A stretch of DNA of 64,000 nucleotides from Victivallales bacterium (GCA_017535315.1 JAFXUD010000034.1:27488-91487), one strand, 5' to 3'; counted from the stretch's first letter, positions 52,611 through 62,348 are shown. The notes: generated by a model from the sequence alone, not told the origin. Numbers and translations are program-made.

Positions 52611-52636
52611 AAAAAAAAGCCGCCTTTCGGCGGCTC
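52611..52636 (-). terminator. terminator after the 52661 HTH gene
   Basis: AGCCGCC-GAAA-GGCGGCT followed by eight T on the - strand, closely similar to the terminators at 51089 and 50079. Confidence 0.85.
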
Positions 52637-52660
52637 CTAGGTTCCCCACTTATATACTTA

Positions 52661-52951
52661 TTAAGAATCAATATTGATAGAGCTTCGTAGAACATAAGCC
52701 TTATGTCGGCTTCCTACTGGCTTGAATATTTTAATGATGCCCTGCTTCCTCCAGTTGTGGAGGGTCATTTTCGATATGTGCAGGAGCTTGCAGGTCTGGT
52801 CATATGTAAGAAGCTCATTATCGCTTATTGTCTTGCCTTGTTCCTTCTTGCCTTCGCAAAGCTCTTTTATTGCCTCTGGTGTGATTTCCTTCTTGGTATA
52901 TGGTGCAAGCAAGGTTGTTACTGCCATAATAATGTTTTCTGGGATGTCCAT
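52661..52951 (-). CDS. small HTH protein, probable excisionase
   Basis: 96 residues. N-terminal TTLLAPYTKKEITPEAIKEL, then a winged HTH (LTYDQTCKLLHISKMTLHNWRKQG) and a C-terminal KAYVLRSSI strand, as in excisionases and MerR-type proteins. It lies 27 bases downstream of the integrase gene, the usual position for xis, and is a paralogue of the 51126 protein. GGAG site. Confidence 0.75.
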   Translation of the reverse strand: MDIPENIIMAVTTLLAPYTKKEITPEAIKELCEGKKEQGKTISDNELLTYDQTCKLLHISKMTLHNWRKQGIIKIFKPVGSRHKAYVLRSSINIDS

Positions 52952-52978
52952 TTTTTATCTCCTTTATATGTTGAATGT

Positions 52979-54373
52979 TTATTTCTTCTTCGCCTTCTTC
53001 AAGATTTTTAATATCTTATTAAGTGTTTCATCGTCTGCGCCTTCCAGTTGCTCTATAATCTGGTTTTTCAAGGTCTTTTCCCCTAGTGCCTTTTCAAGTT
53101 CCCTTGTTTTCGTCTCATCTGCAATATGAGTATAAATCTGGGTGGTGTTAATCGTGCTGTGTCCTACAATGCTTGCCATTGTTTCCAATGGTACCCCTGC
53201 ATTCGCCCCAATTGAAACGAAAGTATGACGCAAGGCGTGAAAGCCGTGTATGCTGGCGGCTCTGGCTCTGCCTTCGGTCTCCTTCTCCTCTTCTTCAATT
53301 CCACACGCCGCGCAGAAACACTTGGTAAATGTACGGGCTAATGATGAATTGTTGCGGTTGTACCACTCTGCAATTGCTGGTATGACATAGCCTGTTTCAT
53401 CCTTCCATTTCTGCGCCCTTTTCAGCCCGTCAAGCAGTCTGGTTGCCACGATTGGCACACTTACTGCCATCCCACTGCTTTCTTTCGTCTTGTCTGGGAT
53501 ATATCTAATCAATTTCTTGGCTAAATCTACCTCTTTCCAGCTCATCGTGCAAGCGTCAACCAACCTGAACCCTGCATATAGCCCCAGTAGGGTAGCAATG
53601 TATAATTGTTCCCTGTGTAGTGGCTCATAATCTGATTTTATAATTCTTTTTTCCGTGTGGCGTGTCCTGCCTTTTCCCACTGGGACTATATATTTCTTGG
53701 TTGTCTTAAATCCATTCTCGAAAGCGTTGCAGATTGCTTCCACCTGCTCTGGGGTGTACGCCTCTCTTGAAATTGTCTGCTTGGTCTTAGCTCGTAATTG
53801 ATAAAACGGGTTTTCTGCCATTCCCAATATCTTATATGTCGCCTCTAAAACCTGTTTCATCACTGCCAGATATTCGTTATATGTCCTGTTGCTCTTCCCC
53901 TGCGCCATCACCTCTATAAATGACTTGCACACTTCGGGGGTAATGCCGTCAATTGTTTCTATCTTCTTTTCCTTGCAGTATGCCACAAATTTTTCCGTGG
54001 TCTGCTTCAATAGTTTAATGCGCTCTGGTCTGTCGGTGGCGATTGGGGATGCCGTGTATTTTTCCCATATGTCGGCTGGCTTGTATGTCAATGTTGCTAT
54101 TAGTTTTCGGCTGGTGGCGATTGCGAGCTGTGCCTGTTCGGTGGTCTTAATCGCGTTAAGGTCTGCCAGTTCTCCTAGGAGCTTGTCTCTGGCTTCCTTG
54201 GCTTCGGTGATGTTGGCTGGGTTTCGCTTCTTGCCATTCTCAATGACTTTAAGCATTTTCGCCTTGCGCTTGCCAGTGATTGGGTCATCATACCACCATT
54301 GCCAACCACCCTGATTCTTGATGATGCTACCTTCTCCAATGGTCGCCCTTTTTTTCCCTTCGGTCATTTGCAT
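52979..54373 (-). CDS. int: tyrosine-type site-specific integrase
   Basis: 464 residues. The N-terminal SAM-like core-binding domain spans about 110-190. The catalytic domain has the first Arg near RLVDACTMSW, then HGFHALRHTFVS (H-x-x-R, about 374-385), VGHST and the nucleophile in INTTQIYTHI near 412. It recombines attP with the tRNA-Val 3' end. GGGAG site before ATG 54373; the gene starts 175 bases from attR. Confidence 0.93.
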   Translation of the reverse strand: MQMTEGKKRATIGEGSIIKNQGGWQWWYDDPITGKRKAKMLKVIENGKKRNPANITEAKEARDKLLGELADLNAIKTTEQAQLAIATSRKLIATLTYKPADIWEKYTASPIATDRPERIKLLKQTTEKFVAYCKEKKIETIDGITPEVCKSFIEVMAQGKSNRTYNEYLAVMKQVLEATYKILGMAENPFYQLRAKTKQTISREAYTPEQVEAICNAFENGFKTTKKYIVPVGKGRTRHTEKRIIKSDYEPLHREQLYIATLLGLYAGFRLVDACTMSWKEVDLAKKLIRYIPDKTKESSGMAVSVPIVATRLLDGLKRAQKWKDETGYVIPAIAEWYNRNNSSLARTFTKCFCAACGIEEEEKETEGRARAASIHGFHALRHTFVSIGANAGVPLETMASIVGHSTINTTQIYTHIADETKTRELEKALGEKTLKNQIIEQLEGADDETLNKILKILKKAKKK

Positions 54374-54547
54374 AACTCCCTTGAAAATGCTATATTATGT
54401 ACCCTGCGCCACTGTGGAAAAATGCGTTTTAATGTGCTTTTTTTCTCTGTTGCGCTCCGTTTTTTTCTGTTGCATAATATAACATAGGAAACGGGAAAAT
54501 GCTAATAAGTTGCTAATAAAAATATTTATCAAGCATAAATTTATAGT

Positions 54548-54570
54548 TTCGAATCCAGTTGCGCGCACCA
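54548..54570 (+). other. attR core (23-bp direct repeat)
   Basis: Identical to the last 23 bases of tRNA-Val at 24734-24756. It is only a tRNA 3' fragment here, not a gene. Confidence 0.9.
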
Positions 54571-54629
54571 TTTTTTTGCCTTAAAACCTGTTTTTCTCTG
54601 CAGGACCATCTTCCCCAAATAACGGGAAG

Positions 54630-55553
54630 TTATATCAGACGCATCTCGAGGGATTGTATTCTTGGCACAACGGGACGTCCCATTCTGTCGAACTTGGCAT
54701 TGCCCGTCATCTCGCGTTCTATGCCCATGAAAAGCGAACTTTCCATCCCCTCGATCTTGACCAGGCCCTCGGTATCCAGCGTGATAATGGCACTCAACGG
54801 GTCATTGTAAAACACCGTGTTCTTCGCAAGACGCCACTTCTTCAAAATCTCTTCAGGATATCTGTCGTGAGCGTTGGAAACCCATTCATAACTTGCTGAA
54901 TTGAGCTCAAAGTACATCACCTTGTTCAAAATGCGGATGTTGTCCCGATGATAATGCCCATTGATGCACAAAGGCACCCTGCCCTTGCATTTTCGGTTTG
55001 CCTCATCAATGATGGCACGCACCTCCATCATGTTGTGAATTCCGTCCGCCTCCCGCTCATAGCTCTCATGGCTGAAGAGAATACAAGGGCCTGGAGCAGT
55101 GTCAATGGCCTCCTTCAGCCAAGCCAACTGTTCGGGCGGAACCCAGTCCCGTTCATCACCATGCTGGAAATAATTGCCGCATGAATAGTGGAAATACTCG
55201 TTTCCATGCTTGAAATAGTTCGGGTCGAGCACAATAAAGCGGAAGCCGTTTCGGTCGAAGAAATAGTATCCGTTGCTCATTCGATAACACTTCAACGTGG
55301 TTTCATAGGGATTCCCATCGCAGTCATGGTTGCCAAGAATGTGATAGGTCGGAATGTGAAAATCATTGTAGTGGTTCACATAGTCGATGAACTCCTCGGG
55401 TCTATGGGTAAAATCTCCAAGGTGGATGATGCATTCAGCCTGCTCCTTTTCCGCGCGATGCAGAATCTGGTCAAGCCATTCGACTGTGTCATGCGGAAAC
55501 ACCCCTGGATAATAGTGGATGTCGGCAAATGCACAAAAACGTATTTTTGACAT
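54630..55553 (-). CDS. calcineurin-like metallophosphoesterase
   Basis: 307 residues with the full metallophosphoesterase motif set: FADIHYYPG (D-x-H near residue 11), HLGDFTHRPEE, HILGNHDCDGN and NGHYHRDN near the end. These bind two metals and hydrolyse phosphomono- or diesters; substrate unknown. GAGGG site. It ends the leftward operon after the TauE/SafE-like gene (44 bases) and stops 60 bases from attR. Confidence 0.88.
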   Translation of the reverse strand: MSKIRFCAFADIHYYPGVFPHDTVEWLDQILHRAEKEQAECIIHLGDFTHRPEEFIDYVNHYNDFHIPTYHILGNHDCDGNPYETTLKCYRMSNGYYFFDRNGFRFIVLDPNYFKHGNEYFHYSCGNYFQHGDERDWVPPEQLAWLKEAIDTAPGPCILFSHESYEREADGIHNMMEVRAIIDEANRKCKGRVPLCINGHYHRDNIRILNKVMYFELNSASYEWVSNAHDRYPEEILKKWRLAKNTVFYNDPLSAIITLDTEGLVKIEGMESSLFMGIEREMTGNAKFDRMGRPVVPRIQSLEMRLI

Positions 55554-55597
55554 AAGACCCTCTAGTTAAAACAAATTAATTCCACAAATGGACGCAC

Positions 55598-56368
55598 TTA
55601 CAACAGTAGTTTGATGGCTGCTATTATGGTGAAAACCTGAATCCACAGACGGAATGACTGTTCCGTCAGTTTCCTGGCACCCCATACCCCCAGGACGGCC
55701 CCCACTAGAACGAGCGGAAGGAGCTTTGCATTGAAGAGGAGGCTGTCTTGGTTGATCAGCCCAAGATGCACCATGAAGGGTACCTTGAGCCAGTTGAGAA
55801 TGGCAAAATACCAGGCAGACGTCCCAATGTACTCGTCCTTCGGAAGACCAATCATCAGGAGGTAAATCAGCATAATGGGTCCAGGCGCGTTGGCCATCAT
55901 CGTGGTGATGCCCGCGAAAATGCCGAAGATGGTCGCAAAAACAAGGGTGCGAAGATCTCGTCCATCCTTCTCGCCTATTTTCAAAGGGTGTTTCTTCATC
56001 ACGATGCTTAGGATGCCCATGAATGCCACGATGACACCGATGACCTTGCGAATGACCAGGTCGTTCATCCACGGCTGTCGCATCAGAAAGAAGCCGATGA
56101 CAATCCCGACAATAGCACTTGGAAATAGCTTTAGCAACAACCGCCAGTTCACGTGACTGTGATAGCAGCAGACCCCACAGAGATCTGCCATGATGATGAG
56201 CGGCACAAGTACGCCAGTGGAAGCCCGCGATGGCAAGATCATCGCCATCAAGGGAATCGCCAGTGTACCGACCCCCGTCAATCCACATTTGGACATGCCA
56301 AGAACCAGGGCACAAATGCATGCTAAAACCCAGTTCCATCCACCCAATTGGTAAATCGATGGATCCAT
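55598..56368 (-). CDS. TSUP-family (TauE/SafE) membrane exporter
   Basis: 256 residues with about eight membrane segments and the family signature GWNWVLACICALVLGMSKCG in the first helix and a repeat-like second half (GIFAGITTMMANAPGPIMLI). TSUP proteins move sulfite, sulfonates or thiosulfate across the inner membrane. It starts 6 bases after the glycosidase-like gene stop, so the three genes are co-transcribed. An overlapping frame (55566-56339) is a shadow. Confidence 0.85.
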   Translation of the reverse strand: MDPSIYQLGGWNWVLACICALVLGMSKCGLTGVGTLAIPLMAMILPSRASTGVLVPLIIMADLCGVCCYHSHVNWRLLLKLFPSAIVGIVIGFFLMRQPWMNDLVIRKVIGVIVAFMGILSIVMKKHPLKIGEKDGRDLRTLVFATIFGIFAGITTMMANAPGPIMLIYLLMIGLPKDEYIGTSAWYFAILNWLKVPFMVHLGLINQDSLLFNAKLLPLVLVGAVLGVWGARKLTEQSFRLWIQVFTIIAAIKLLL

Positions 56369-56374
56369 ATTGCC

Positions 56375-59300
56375 TTACTTCAGCAAACTCTTCGCGTCGC
56401 TGCCATAATAGAAGAGATAGCTGGCGTGCAGGGGAGCATCAAAGCTGAAGCTCTCCGCGTCCGTCGCAACAATCTTGTTGTTATAGACATCCAGCACATC
56501 GCTCTTCTTCGGCAGACGGATGGTCTTTCTGCCCGAGTGCCTGGCATGCAGGGTGACCAGCGCGCCGTTCGCCTCCACGGGGTCCATCGTCTCGCTAAAC
56601 AGGTGGACACCCGCGCCTTTGGCAAGTCCCATCAGGAAAGGCACATCGAACTGCCAGACGCCGCTGAAATAACTGGTCGCACTGCCAGTCTTCACTTTTG
56701 CCAGACCGACGGTGCCATTCTCATACTTACCAAGAGCCTCGCCGTCCAGGGCGTGGAAGGTTGGAGTCAAGCGCATGGTACGAGTACCCATGACCTTGCC
56801 GTCGGCGAAGGTCACGGCGGGCAGGACAGGCTTCTCCGCCTTTGCCAGCGTGATGCCCGTCAACCGTTTCATGTTCTCCACGCTGTTGGTGTTTCCGTAG
56901 GTGAAGCCTGGCGCGTACATCCAGAAGAGCGTACATTCACGCTGGCGGAGCACCTCCACTGCCGCCAGAAACTTGTCATCATAAACAATGCAATTGGAGA
57001 AGATGTAGAGCTTGTAGTCGCCAAGGTGGTCTGGCAAATCCTCAGCCAGAATGTAATCGATAGGAGCTCCCATGCAGGCGTATTTGATGTAGTTCGTCTG
57101 CAAGGTGTCGGTCATATAGATGCATCCGCCGCGGCGGATGGTGGTGACGGTGCCTTCATCCTTGTAGTACTGGTACATCTCGCCCGTGGCGGCTCCTTTG
57201 CCAAACAGAGCTGGCATCGCCTTGATGGCCGTCTCGCTGACGACCACGGCGATCTCCGCCTTGCGTGGAACGCCCGTCTCCAGACAATGTTGCCCAATGC
57301 GCTGCGTGGCCTCCATCAAGTCGCCAGCCTCGGGAAAATCGAACTCCGTACCAGCAGAGAGGGAGTAGAAGTAGGTGGGAGTGTTGCGGCACAGCACCGC
57401 CCCGAAGTTCCTTGCGATGGCACTGAGGCTCAGCACCTTGTTGGGCGTCTGGCAATAGCCCAGGCCAGGACGCGCGTTGGAGGTGCGCGTGTCGTCCTCG
57501 ATGACGGGAATGACGTTGTTGGCGGCGATGCTGGTGAAGGGCTTCATGTCCCCCATCGGGTCGCCGATGTTGCGCACCCCGTAGGGTTGCGGGGACATGA
57601 TGAAGTCGATGCAGCCAGCTTCCAGGAACCGTTTGAAGTCGTAGTGTGCACGCAGTTGTGAGGTGCCGCTGGCACCGAGCGTCATCGTGTAGCCGTGGTA
57701 GGTGCCGAGTACCTTGTCGGGACCGATGATTTTCCGTGCTCTCTTGCAGAGGTCAATCACGATATCCGTGATGTTCTCGGAGTAGAAGTTGTTGAACGCA
57801 ATCACCTTGGCATGCTTGACGGGGTCCCAGAGAATGTCGTCGTCATCCAGTTCCGTACGCTCCTCCATCGTTGGAATGGAATAGTCGGTGATTTCGGGGT
57901 GGTTCTTCTGCAGATAGGCCTTGAAGGCCTCCTTGCAGACGGGCGAGAAGTCCAGTGTGCGCCCAGGCTTCGGATCCCAACCCAGCCATTCGATGGTGTG
58001 GCCGCCCACGAGGCGGTAGCCCACAATGCGATTTGCGTAGGGGGCACTTTCGAGATAGCCAAGGACCTTGTCCAAATACTCCTCGAACATGCGGAGCACA
58101 CGCTTGGAGGCGAAGGAGTAGCAGATTCGCCCGTCCTGGTTGACGTTTCCCTCGTCGTCAAGGCACATGTCTTCAGGATAGGTCTCGGTGAACTCATTCT
58201 TGGGTGGGTAGAAGGGGATGTTCACCATAAAGTAGGCGTCGGAGTTGTGGCGCCGATAGAGTTCTGCGCTCTGGTCATACACCTGGGGCACAACCTGGTC
58301 AAGGTGCTGCCAGGGAACGTCATACGTATAGACGGTCACAAGGTTTGGCGTATGCTTGGCGTTGTGGATTGGCAGCCTATCCGCACGGTTTCCGATGCCG
58401 ACTGCTCCCCACATTGGGTAGAAGGGCTTTCCATTCAGAGCAAATGCAGGCGATCCTGCGATGTTCGTCACCTTGAAGCTCGGCTTCTTCTCATAGCCAG
58501 GCACCACCTTGCGCCCCTGGAGGTATAGCTTGTCAGTCGGATAGCCCGTTCCGATGCAGTAGAACTGCGGTCCCTCCAGCGCGATGGTCACGTCCATCGA
58601 CGAGAAGTAAAGTGGTGTCTCGTAGTAGAAGACCAGACGCCAAGTGTTGTCGCCCGTCGATGTAACCTCTTTCTCGGTGAAGATGATCTTCTCGTCCCAG
58701 ACACGCGCGCCTTCGTGGCGCAGCACAATCTTCGCATCAAAAGGCAACTTGGGCAGCGGTCCCTTGAAGTCAATCGTGAAGCGCGTTTTTTCGCCAGCGG
58801 TCACGCTTTTCGGCTCCAGCACAGCCTTCTCCAGCCAGACAGGCGTGTTGAAATCGACGTATGCCAGTTCCGAGCGCCATGGCGGATTCGGCGGCGGCGG
58901 ATAGCTCTTGACCGCAACCCAATCCTTTGCGTCATACTCCGCCTTGCACCAGTTTTCTGGTGCCTCGCCCACCGAAACGAACTCCTCGTCGGTGTTGACA
59001 TACTGGCACGTGCCGTCAGCAAACTTCACATAGAGTTCGGCGATGACGCCGCCCCAGGTGTCGCCATTGGAATAGTTGAAGCCGAGGACGTTGCGCCCCG
59101 CCTCCAATTGCTCTGTCACATTCTTGCAGAAGGCGGTGCGCCAGTTGTCGTGGAAGGCGACTTTGACGCCGTTCACGTAGGCACTTGCGGTGTCATCCGC
59201 CGTGAACTGAAGCCATGCATCCACGGGCTTGGAGGATAGCGTGAACTCCTTACGGAGGTAGAAAGAGACGAACTTGCCCAGTCCCTTCTTGTCCTCATGT

Positions 59301-60433
59301 GAGGCTATCATCTTGCCCTGGAAATACTTCTTGCCCTCAACAGTTGGAAGCACCAACGGCGTGTAGTTCGGCGTGACAGCTGGCCACACCTCCGTGTCAA
59401 GTACTGGCTCGACCTTTGGCAGGCGAGGCATCTTGAAGACGGGACGGTCGTTCTCCTTCCTGTACTCAAAGCGCAATTCGGCCAGCTCAAAGAAGCCTCC
59501 GTTGCTGTCGGTCGGATCCAGGCGCAACTGTGTGACCGTTCCGCCATGCTTGAACCACTCGTAGGCATCGCGAATGTTCCTGTAGTTCAAGATGACGGTG
59601 TGCCACTGACCGTCACTCATCATCTTTGGCAGCTCCCAAAACCGTTCGGCCCTGATGCCCTCGTTTTCGAGCCCGAAATAGAGTTGTCCCGTGCCCTCGC
59701 CGACACCTCTTGCACGGTATTTGTAAACCAGCGTGTTACACTTGGAGGGCTCCAGTTCGACTGGCTGAATCATCACCTGCGGGTCCGTATTGTCGATGTG
59801 AACAAGCAGGCTCGACTCCGTGTATTCGACATGGGCAAAACGGGTCCAGGCGATGCCCGCGAACTTGTTCTCCGCACTCCAAACAGGCTTCTCCGTCGTC
59901 ATCACAAGCGGGGCCTTTGGCTTCGGCTGAGGCTTCGGCTTCGCGGGAGGCTCCGCCACCTGCACGAACTTGAACTCCTTGAGCTCAATCCGCCCGCCCG
60001 CACTGTTTGTCAAGTCCAACCGCAAAGACTCCACGACACCACCCTTGAACCAGTCCTCCTTGTTTCGAATGTTACCTGAGGTCACAGTGACCGTGTGCCA
60101 CTGACCATCACCATTCAGCGGCGGCAACCCCCAACGGTGTGCGTCCGCAAACCTTTCATTGGCACGCGCATAGAAAAGCTCTCCAGTCGTATCTCCCGTT
60201 CCCTCTGCACGATAGGTATAGACAAAGGCATTCATTTGGAAGGGATCCAGAGCCGCCTCCAGAACCGTCAAGCCACAGTCACGCTCAATGTCGGTACAGA
60301 CGAGCAACTCGCCTGTATTCTCAACCTTCATCCGCTGAGGCTCCCCCAGCTTGCCGAACTTGTTCTGGGCATTCCAAACCGTTTCCGCCTGCACGGTCAT
60401 CGCCGCCATCATCACCAACATCAACCAACGCAT
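56375..60433 (-). CDS. large secreted glycosidase-like protein with repeated beta modules
   Basis: 1352 residues with a signal peptide (RWLMLVMMAAMTVQA). Two homologous carbohydrate-binding-like modules (about 17-155 and 185-325; both contain DGQWHTV) are followed by a galactose-binding-like/GH2-type module (AWLQFTADDTASAYVNG near 410) and a TIM-barrel region (ALNGKPFYPMWGAVG near 670) resembling beta-galactosidase/GH42-like enzymes, with a C-terminal GATase-like and beta domain. GGAG site. Likely degrades an external polysaccharide; family and substrate unassigned. Confidence 0.65.
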   Translation of the reverse strand: MRWLMLVMMAAMTVQAETVWNAQNKFGKLGEPQRMKVENTGELLVCTDIERDCGLTVLEAALDPFQMNAFVYTYRAEGTGDTTGELFYARANERFADAHRWGLPPLNGDGQWHTVTVTSGNIRNKEDWFKGGVVESLRLDLTNSAGGRIELKEFKFVQVAEPPAKPKPQPKPKAPLVMTTEKPVWSAENKFAGIAWTRFAHVEYTESSLLVHIDNTDPQVMIQPVELEPSKCNTLVYKYRARGVGEGTGQLYFGLENEGIRAERFWELPKMMSDGQWHTVILNYRNIRDAYEWFKHGGTVTQLRLDPTDSNGGFFELAELRFEYRKENDRPVFKMPRLPKVEPVLDTEVWPAVTPNYTPLVLPTVEGKKYFQGKMIASHEDKKGLGKFVSFYLRKEFTLSSKPVDAWLQFTADDTASAYVNGVKVAFHDNWRTAFCKNVTEQLEAGRNVLGFNYSNGDTWGGVIAELYVKFADGTCQYVNTDEEFVSVGEAPENWCKAEYDAKDWVAVKSYPPPPNPPWRSELAYVDFNTPVWLEKAVLEPKSVTAGEKTRFTIDFKGPLPKLPFDAKIVLRHEGARVWDEKIIFTEKEVTSTGDNTWRLVFYYETPLYFSSMDVTIALEGPQFYCIGTGYPTDKLYLQGRKVVPGYEKKPSFKVTNIAGSPAFALNGKPFYPMWGAVGIGNRADRLPIHNAKHTPNLVTVYTYDVPWQHLDQVVPQVYDQSAELYRRHNSDAYFMVNIPFYPPKNEFTETYPEDMCLDDEGNVNQDGRICYSFASKRVLRMFEEYLDKVLGYLESAPYANRIVGYRLVGGHTIEWLGWDPKPGRTLDFSPVCKEAFKAYLQKNHPEITDYSIPTMEERTELDDDDILWDPVKHAKVIAFNNFYSENITDIVIDLCKRARKIIGPDKVLGTYHGYTMTLGASGTSQLRAHYDFKRFLEAGCIDFIMSPQPYGVRNIGDPMGDMKPFTSIAANNVIPVIEDDTRTSNARPGLGYCQTPNKVLSLSAIARNFGAVLCRNTPTYFYSLSAGTEFDFPEAGDLMEATQRIGQHCLETGVPRKAEIAVVVSETAIKAMPALFGKGAATGEMYQYYKDEGTVTTIRRGGCIYMTDTLQTNYIKYACMGAPIDYILAEDLPDHLGDYKLYIFSNCIVYDDKFLAAVEVLRQRECTLFWMYAPGFTYGNTNSVENMKRLTGITLAKAEKPVLPAVTFADGKVMGTRTMRLTPTFHALDGEALGKYENGTVGLAKVKTGSATSYFSGVWQFDVPFLMGLAKGAGVHLFSETMDPVEANGALVTLHARHSGRKTIRLPKKSDVLDVYNNKIVATDAESFSFDAPLHASYLFYYGSDAKSLLK

Positions 60434-60520
60434 ATTTACTCCTTGGGTTCATTGTAAGGCATGTTAATTATTTCGTCAAACAATATAATGCCTCTTTACC
60501 AGCTACGCCACTGCAAAATG

Positions 60521-60576
60521 GGGATAAAAAAAGATAAAAGTGATACAAGCGAAAAAAGTGATAAAAGCGATCTAAG
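60521..60576. repeat. short tandem repeats between divergent genes, possible operator
   Basis: TGATACAAGCGAAAAAAG (60541-60558) and TGATAAAAGCGATCTAAG (60559-60576) match at 14 of 18 positions; a weaker GGATAAAAAAAGATAAAAG precedes them. They lie between the divergent starts at 60433 and 60704 and just upstream of the pseudopilin promoter. Confidence 0.45.
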
Positions 60577-60616
60577 CAATAAAATTCTTCCATTTAAGAA
60601 AAAAGAAAGCTTTTAT

Positions 60617-60645
60617 TTGGATTTTGTTTGATTCAGGTGTATAAT
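60617..60645 (+). promoter_or_regulatory. promoter of the pseudopilin genes
   Basis: TTGGAT, 17 bases, TATAAT, about 60 bases upstream of the first pseudopilin ATG. Confidence 0.7.
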
Positions 60646-60703
60646 AGCATAGGTGCATAATAACATTAGTAAAAAAGGTGAATTTTACTAAATGGAGAAT
60701 AAT

Positions 60704-61462
60704 ATGATCACAAAGGCTCTACATTTCACGCTTATCGAACTGTTGGTCGTCATTGCCATCATCGCCATTCTGGCGGCTATGCTGCTGCCCGCCCTCTCCA
60801 AGGCACGTGCCAAGGCCAGGCAGGTCGCCTGCACCAACAATCTCAAGCAGCTCGGCCTCTATATCAGCATGTATGCCAATGACTATGATGATTCCTACTG
60901 GAGCAGCAACAGTTCAGAGAACGGAAGATCCATCAGTTGGATTCACCGTCTCATTTTCAGCGAGTACCTTTCAGAAACCGACATCAGCATGTACCGCTGC
61001 CCTGGTAATGCATTCCGCTACAACGGTGCCACCAAATGGTGGCCTGGCTTCGCCTATGGTGGCGTCTATACCCAGTACCACGGCGGACAGTTCCCCCTGA
61101 CGAGTGGGATCATCTCCAAGTACGGCACCTCAAGCCTGCTTCTTCTTGCCGATTCTGGCAAGGCATACGGCGATGACTGTCAGACCGACTACAAGGGCGG
61201 CACCCCCTACCCTCACCTCCTCTATTACAAATACAAATTCTACAGCTACATCTTCGCCGAACATATGGGTAAGGCCAACATCCTCCTCGCCGATGGACAC
61301 GCAGCATCTGGCAAATCCGAGGAAATCAACTCACAATACGCCTGGGCTGAAATCAACTTTTCCTCTGGCGTGACCAAAATCTACCGCTGGCCGACCTACC
61401 TGGAGGGTCAATACGACAACACCATCTTCAAGCTCCTCAGCAAAACCCTCGTCATGCAGTAA
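60704..61462 (+). CDS. type II/IV pseudopilin, H-X9-DG family (copy 1)
   Basis: 252 residues. N-terminal [20 protein letters not shown] helix with the conserved Glu5 of mature pilins, then a C-terminal [14 protein letters not shown]9-DG motif. The residue before the cleavage Phe is His, not the usual Gly. ATG 60704 has GGAG 6 bases upstream and is preferred to ATG 60692. These proteins are abundant in Lentisphaerota, Verrucomicrobiota and Planctomycetota; individual functions are unknown. Copy 1 is more diverged than copies 2 and 3. Confidence 0.88.
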   Translation: MITKALHFTLIELLVVIAIIAILAAMLLPALSKARAKARQVACTNNLKQLGLYISMYANDYDDSYWSSNSSENGRSISWIHRLIFSEYLSETDISMYRCPGNAFRYNGATKWWPGFAYGGVYTQYHGGQFPLTSGIISKYGTSSLLLLADSGKAYGDDCQTDYKGGTPYPHLLYYKYKFYSYIFAEHMGKANILLADGHAASGKSEEINSQYAWAEINFSSGVTKIYRWPTYLEGQYDNTIFKLLSKTLVMQ

Positions 61463-61553
61463 GCCCCCCGCCCGCAAGCTTAAGCAAGCAGCAAAAAACA
61501 GGTCCTGCCCTGTGCGCCTTGCTTCAGCATGGCGAAACCCCTGGAGAACAAAC

Positions 61554-62321
61554 ATGGAAAGACAACCACGCCCCTTCACTCTGATTGAACTGCTCGTCGT
61601 GATCGCCATCATCGCCATTCTAGCAGCCATGTTGCTGCCAGCACTCTCCAAAGCACGCGCCAAGGCACGGCAAATCGCCTGCACCAACAACCTCAAGCAG
61701 ATGGGGCTCTACATCAACATGTATGCCCAGGACTACGAGGACTCCTACTGGAATGCTAACAATACGAATAACAAACGGTCGTGGACCCAGCACCTAATTG
61801 AGGAAAAGTACATGACCAACGCTGACTGGAAGGCATACCGCTGCCCCGCCAGTCCATGCAATATCACCTCCTCAAGCGCATACGCTTTCGGCTATGGTGG
61901 TGTCTATACCCAGTACAACACAGGGCAATTTAACTTCAACAACGGTGTCATCTCCAAGTTCGGCCTCTCCAACCTCCTCCTTCTCGCCGATTCCAGCAAG
62001 TACTACTCTGCTGGCACCCAGACGAGCTACCCGACAGGCACACCGTACATCTTCCTGCTCTACTACAAGTACACCTTCTACTCCTACATCTACATGCAGC
62101 ACCTCGGAAAGGCCAACATCCTCCTGGCGGACGGGCACGTCTTCTCGGGCTCCATGGGCGACATCTACAACAATTACGGTGCACCAGACGTCTCTGCCTC
62201 AACAAGTACCTACGGCAAAGTAACCATCTACCGCTGGGCGACCTACCTCGACGCCGCATACGGCGCATCAGAAGATTCCTGCGACGTCACTGTTCTCCCC
62301 AGAACAAAACTATTGCAATAA
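61554..62321 (+). CDS. type II/IV pseudopilin, H-X9-DG family (copy 2)
   Basis: 255 residues. [14 protein letters not shown] start, then the same pilin helix and [12 protein letters not shown] near 190. ATG 61554 follows GGAGAAC; the frame extends upstream to 61512 without a ribosome binding site. The middle is Tyr/Asn/Ser-rich ([21 protein letters not shown]). Very similar to copy 3 over its whole length, showing a recent duplication. Pro precedes the cleavage Phe. Confidence 0.88.
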   Translation: MERQPRPFTLIELLVVIAIIAILAAMLLPALSKARAKARQIACTNNLKQMGLYINMYAQDYEDSYWNANNTNNKRSWTQHLIEEKYMTNADWKAYRCPASPCNITSSSAYAFGYGGVYTQYNTGQFNFNNGVISKFGLSNLLLLADSSKYYSAGTQTSYPTGTPYIFLLYYKYTFYSYIYMQHLGKANILLADGHVFSGSMGDIYNNYGAPDVSASTSTYGKVTIYRWATYLDAAYGASEDSCDVTVLPRTKLLQ

Positions 62322-62348
62322 CAAATCCCATAACCAAGGTAAAATTCT

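Larger units (their letters stand above)
24757..54570. mobile_element. complete-looking siphovirus-like prophage, about 29.8 kb
   Basis: Bounded by the 23-bp att repeat, with integrase next to attR. It contains recognisable replication, terminase, portal, protease-capsid, neck, tail and tape-measure genes in a continuous - strand array with overlapping starts and stops and no frameshifted structural gene. A tape measure and tail tube without an evident sheath protein suggest a non-contractile tail. Several intrinsic terminators divide it into transcription units. A recognisable CI repressor and endolysin are missing. Confidence 0.92.

Noticed and set aside
55566..56339. 257-residue frame overlapping the TauE/SafE gene
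   Set aside because: Same strand, other frame; rich in His/Arg/Trp with no membrane segments, while the overlapping frame is a clear exporter.
56348..57661. 437-residue + strand open frame
   Set aside because: It is antisense to the glycosidase-like gene, whose signal peptide, domains and ribosome binding site are convincing; the + frame has no recognisable feature.
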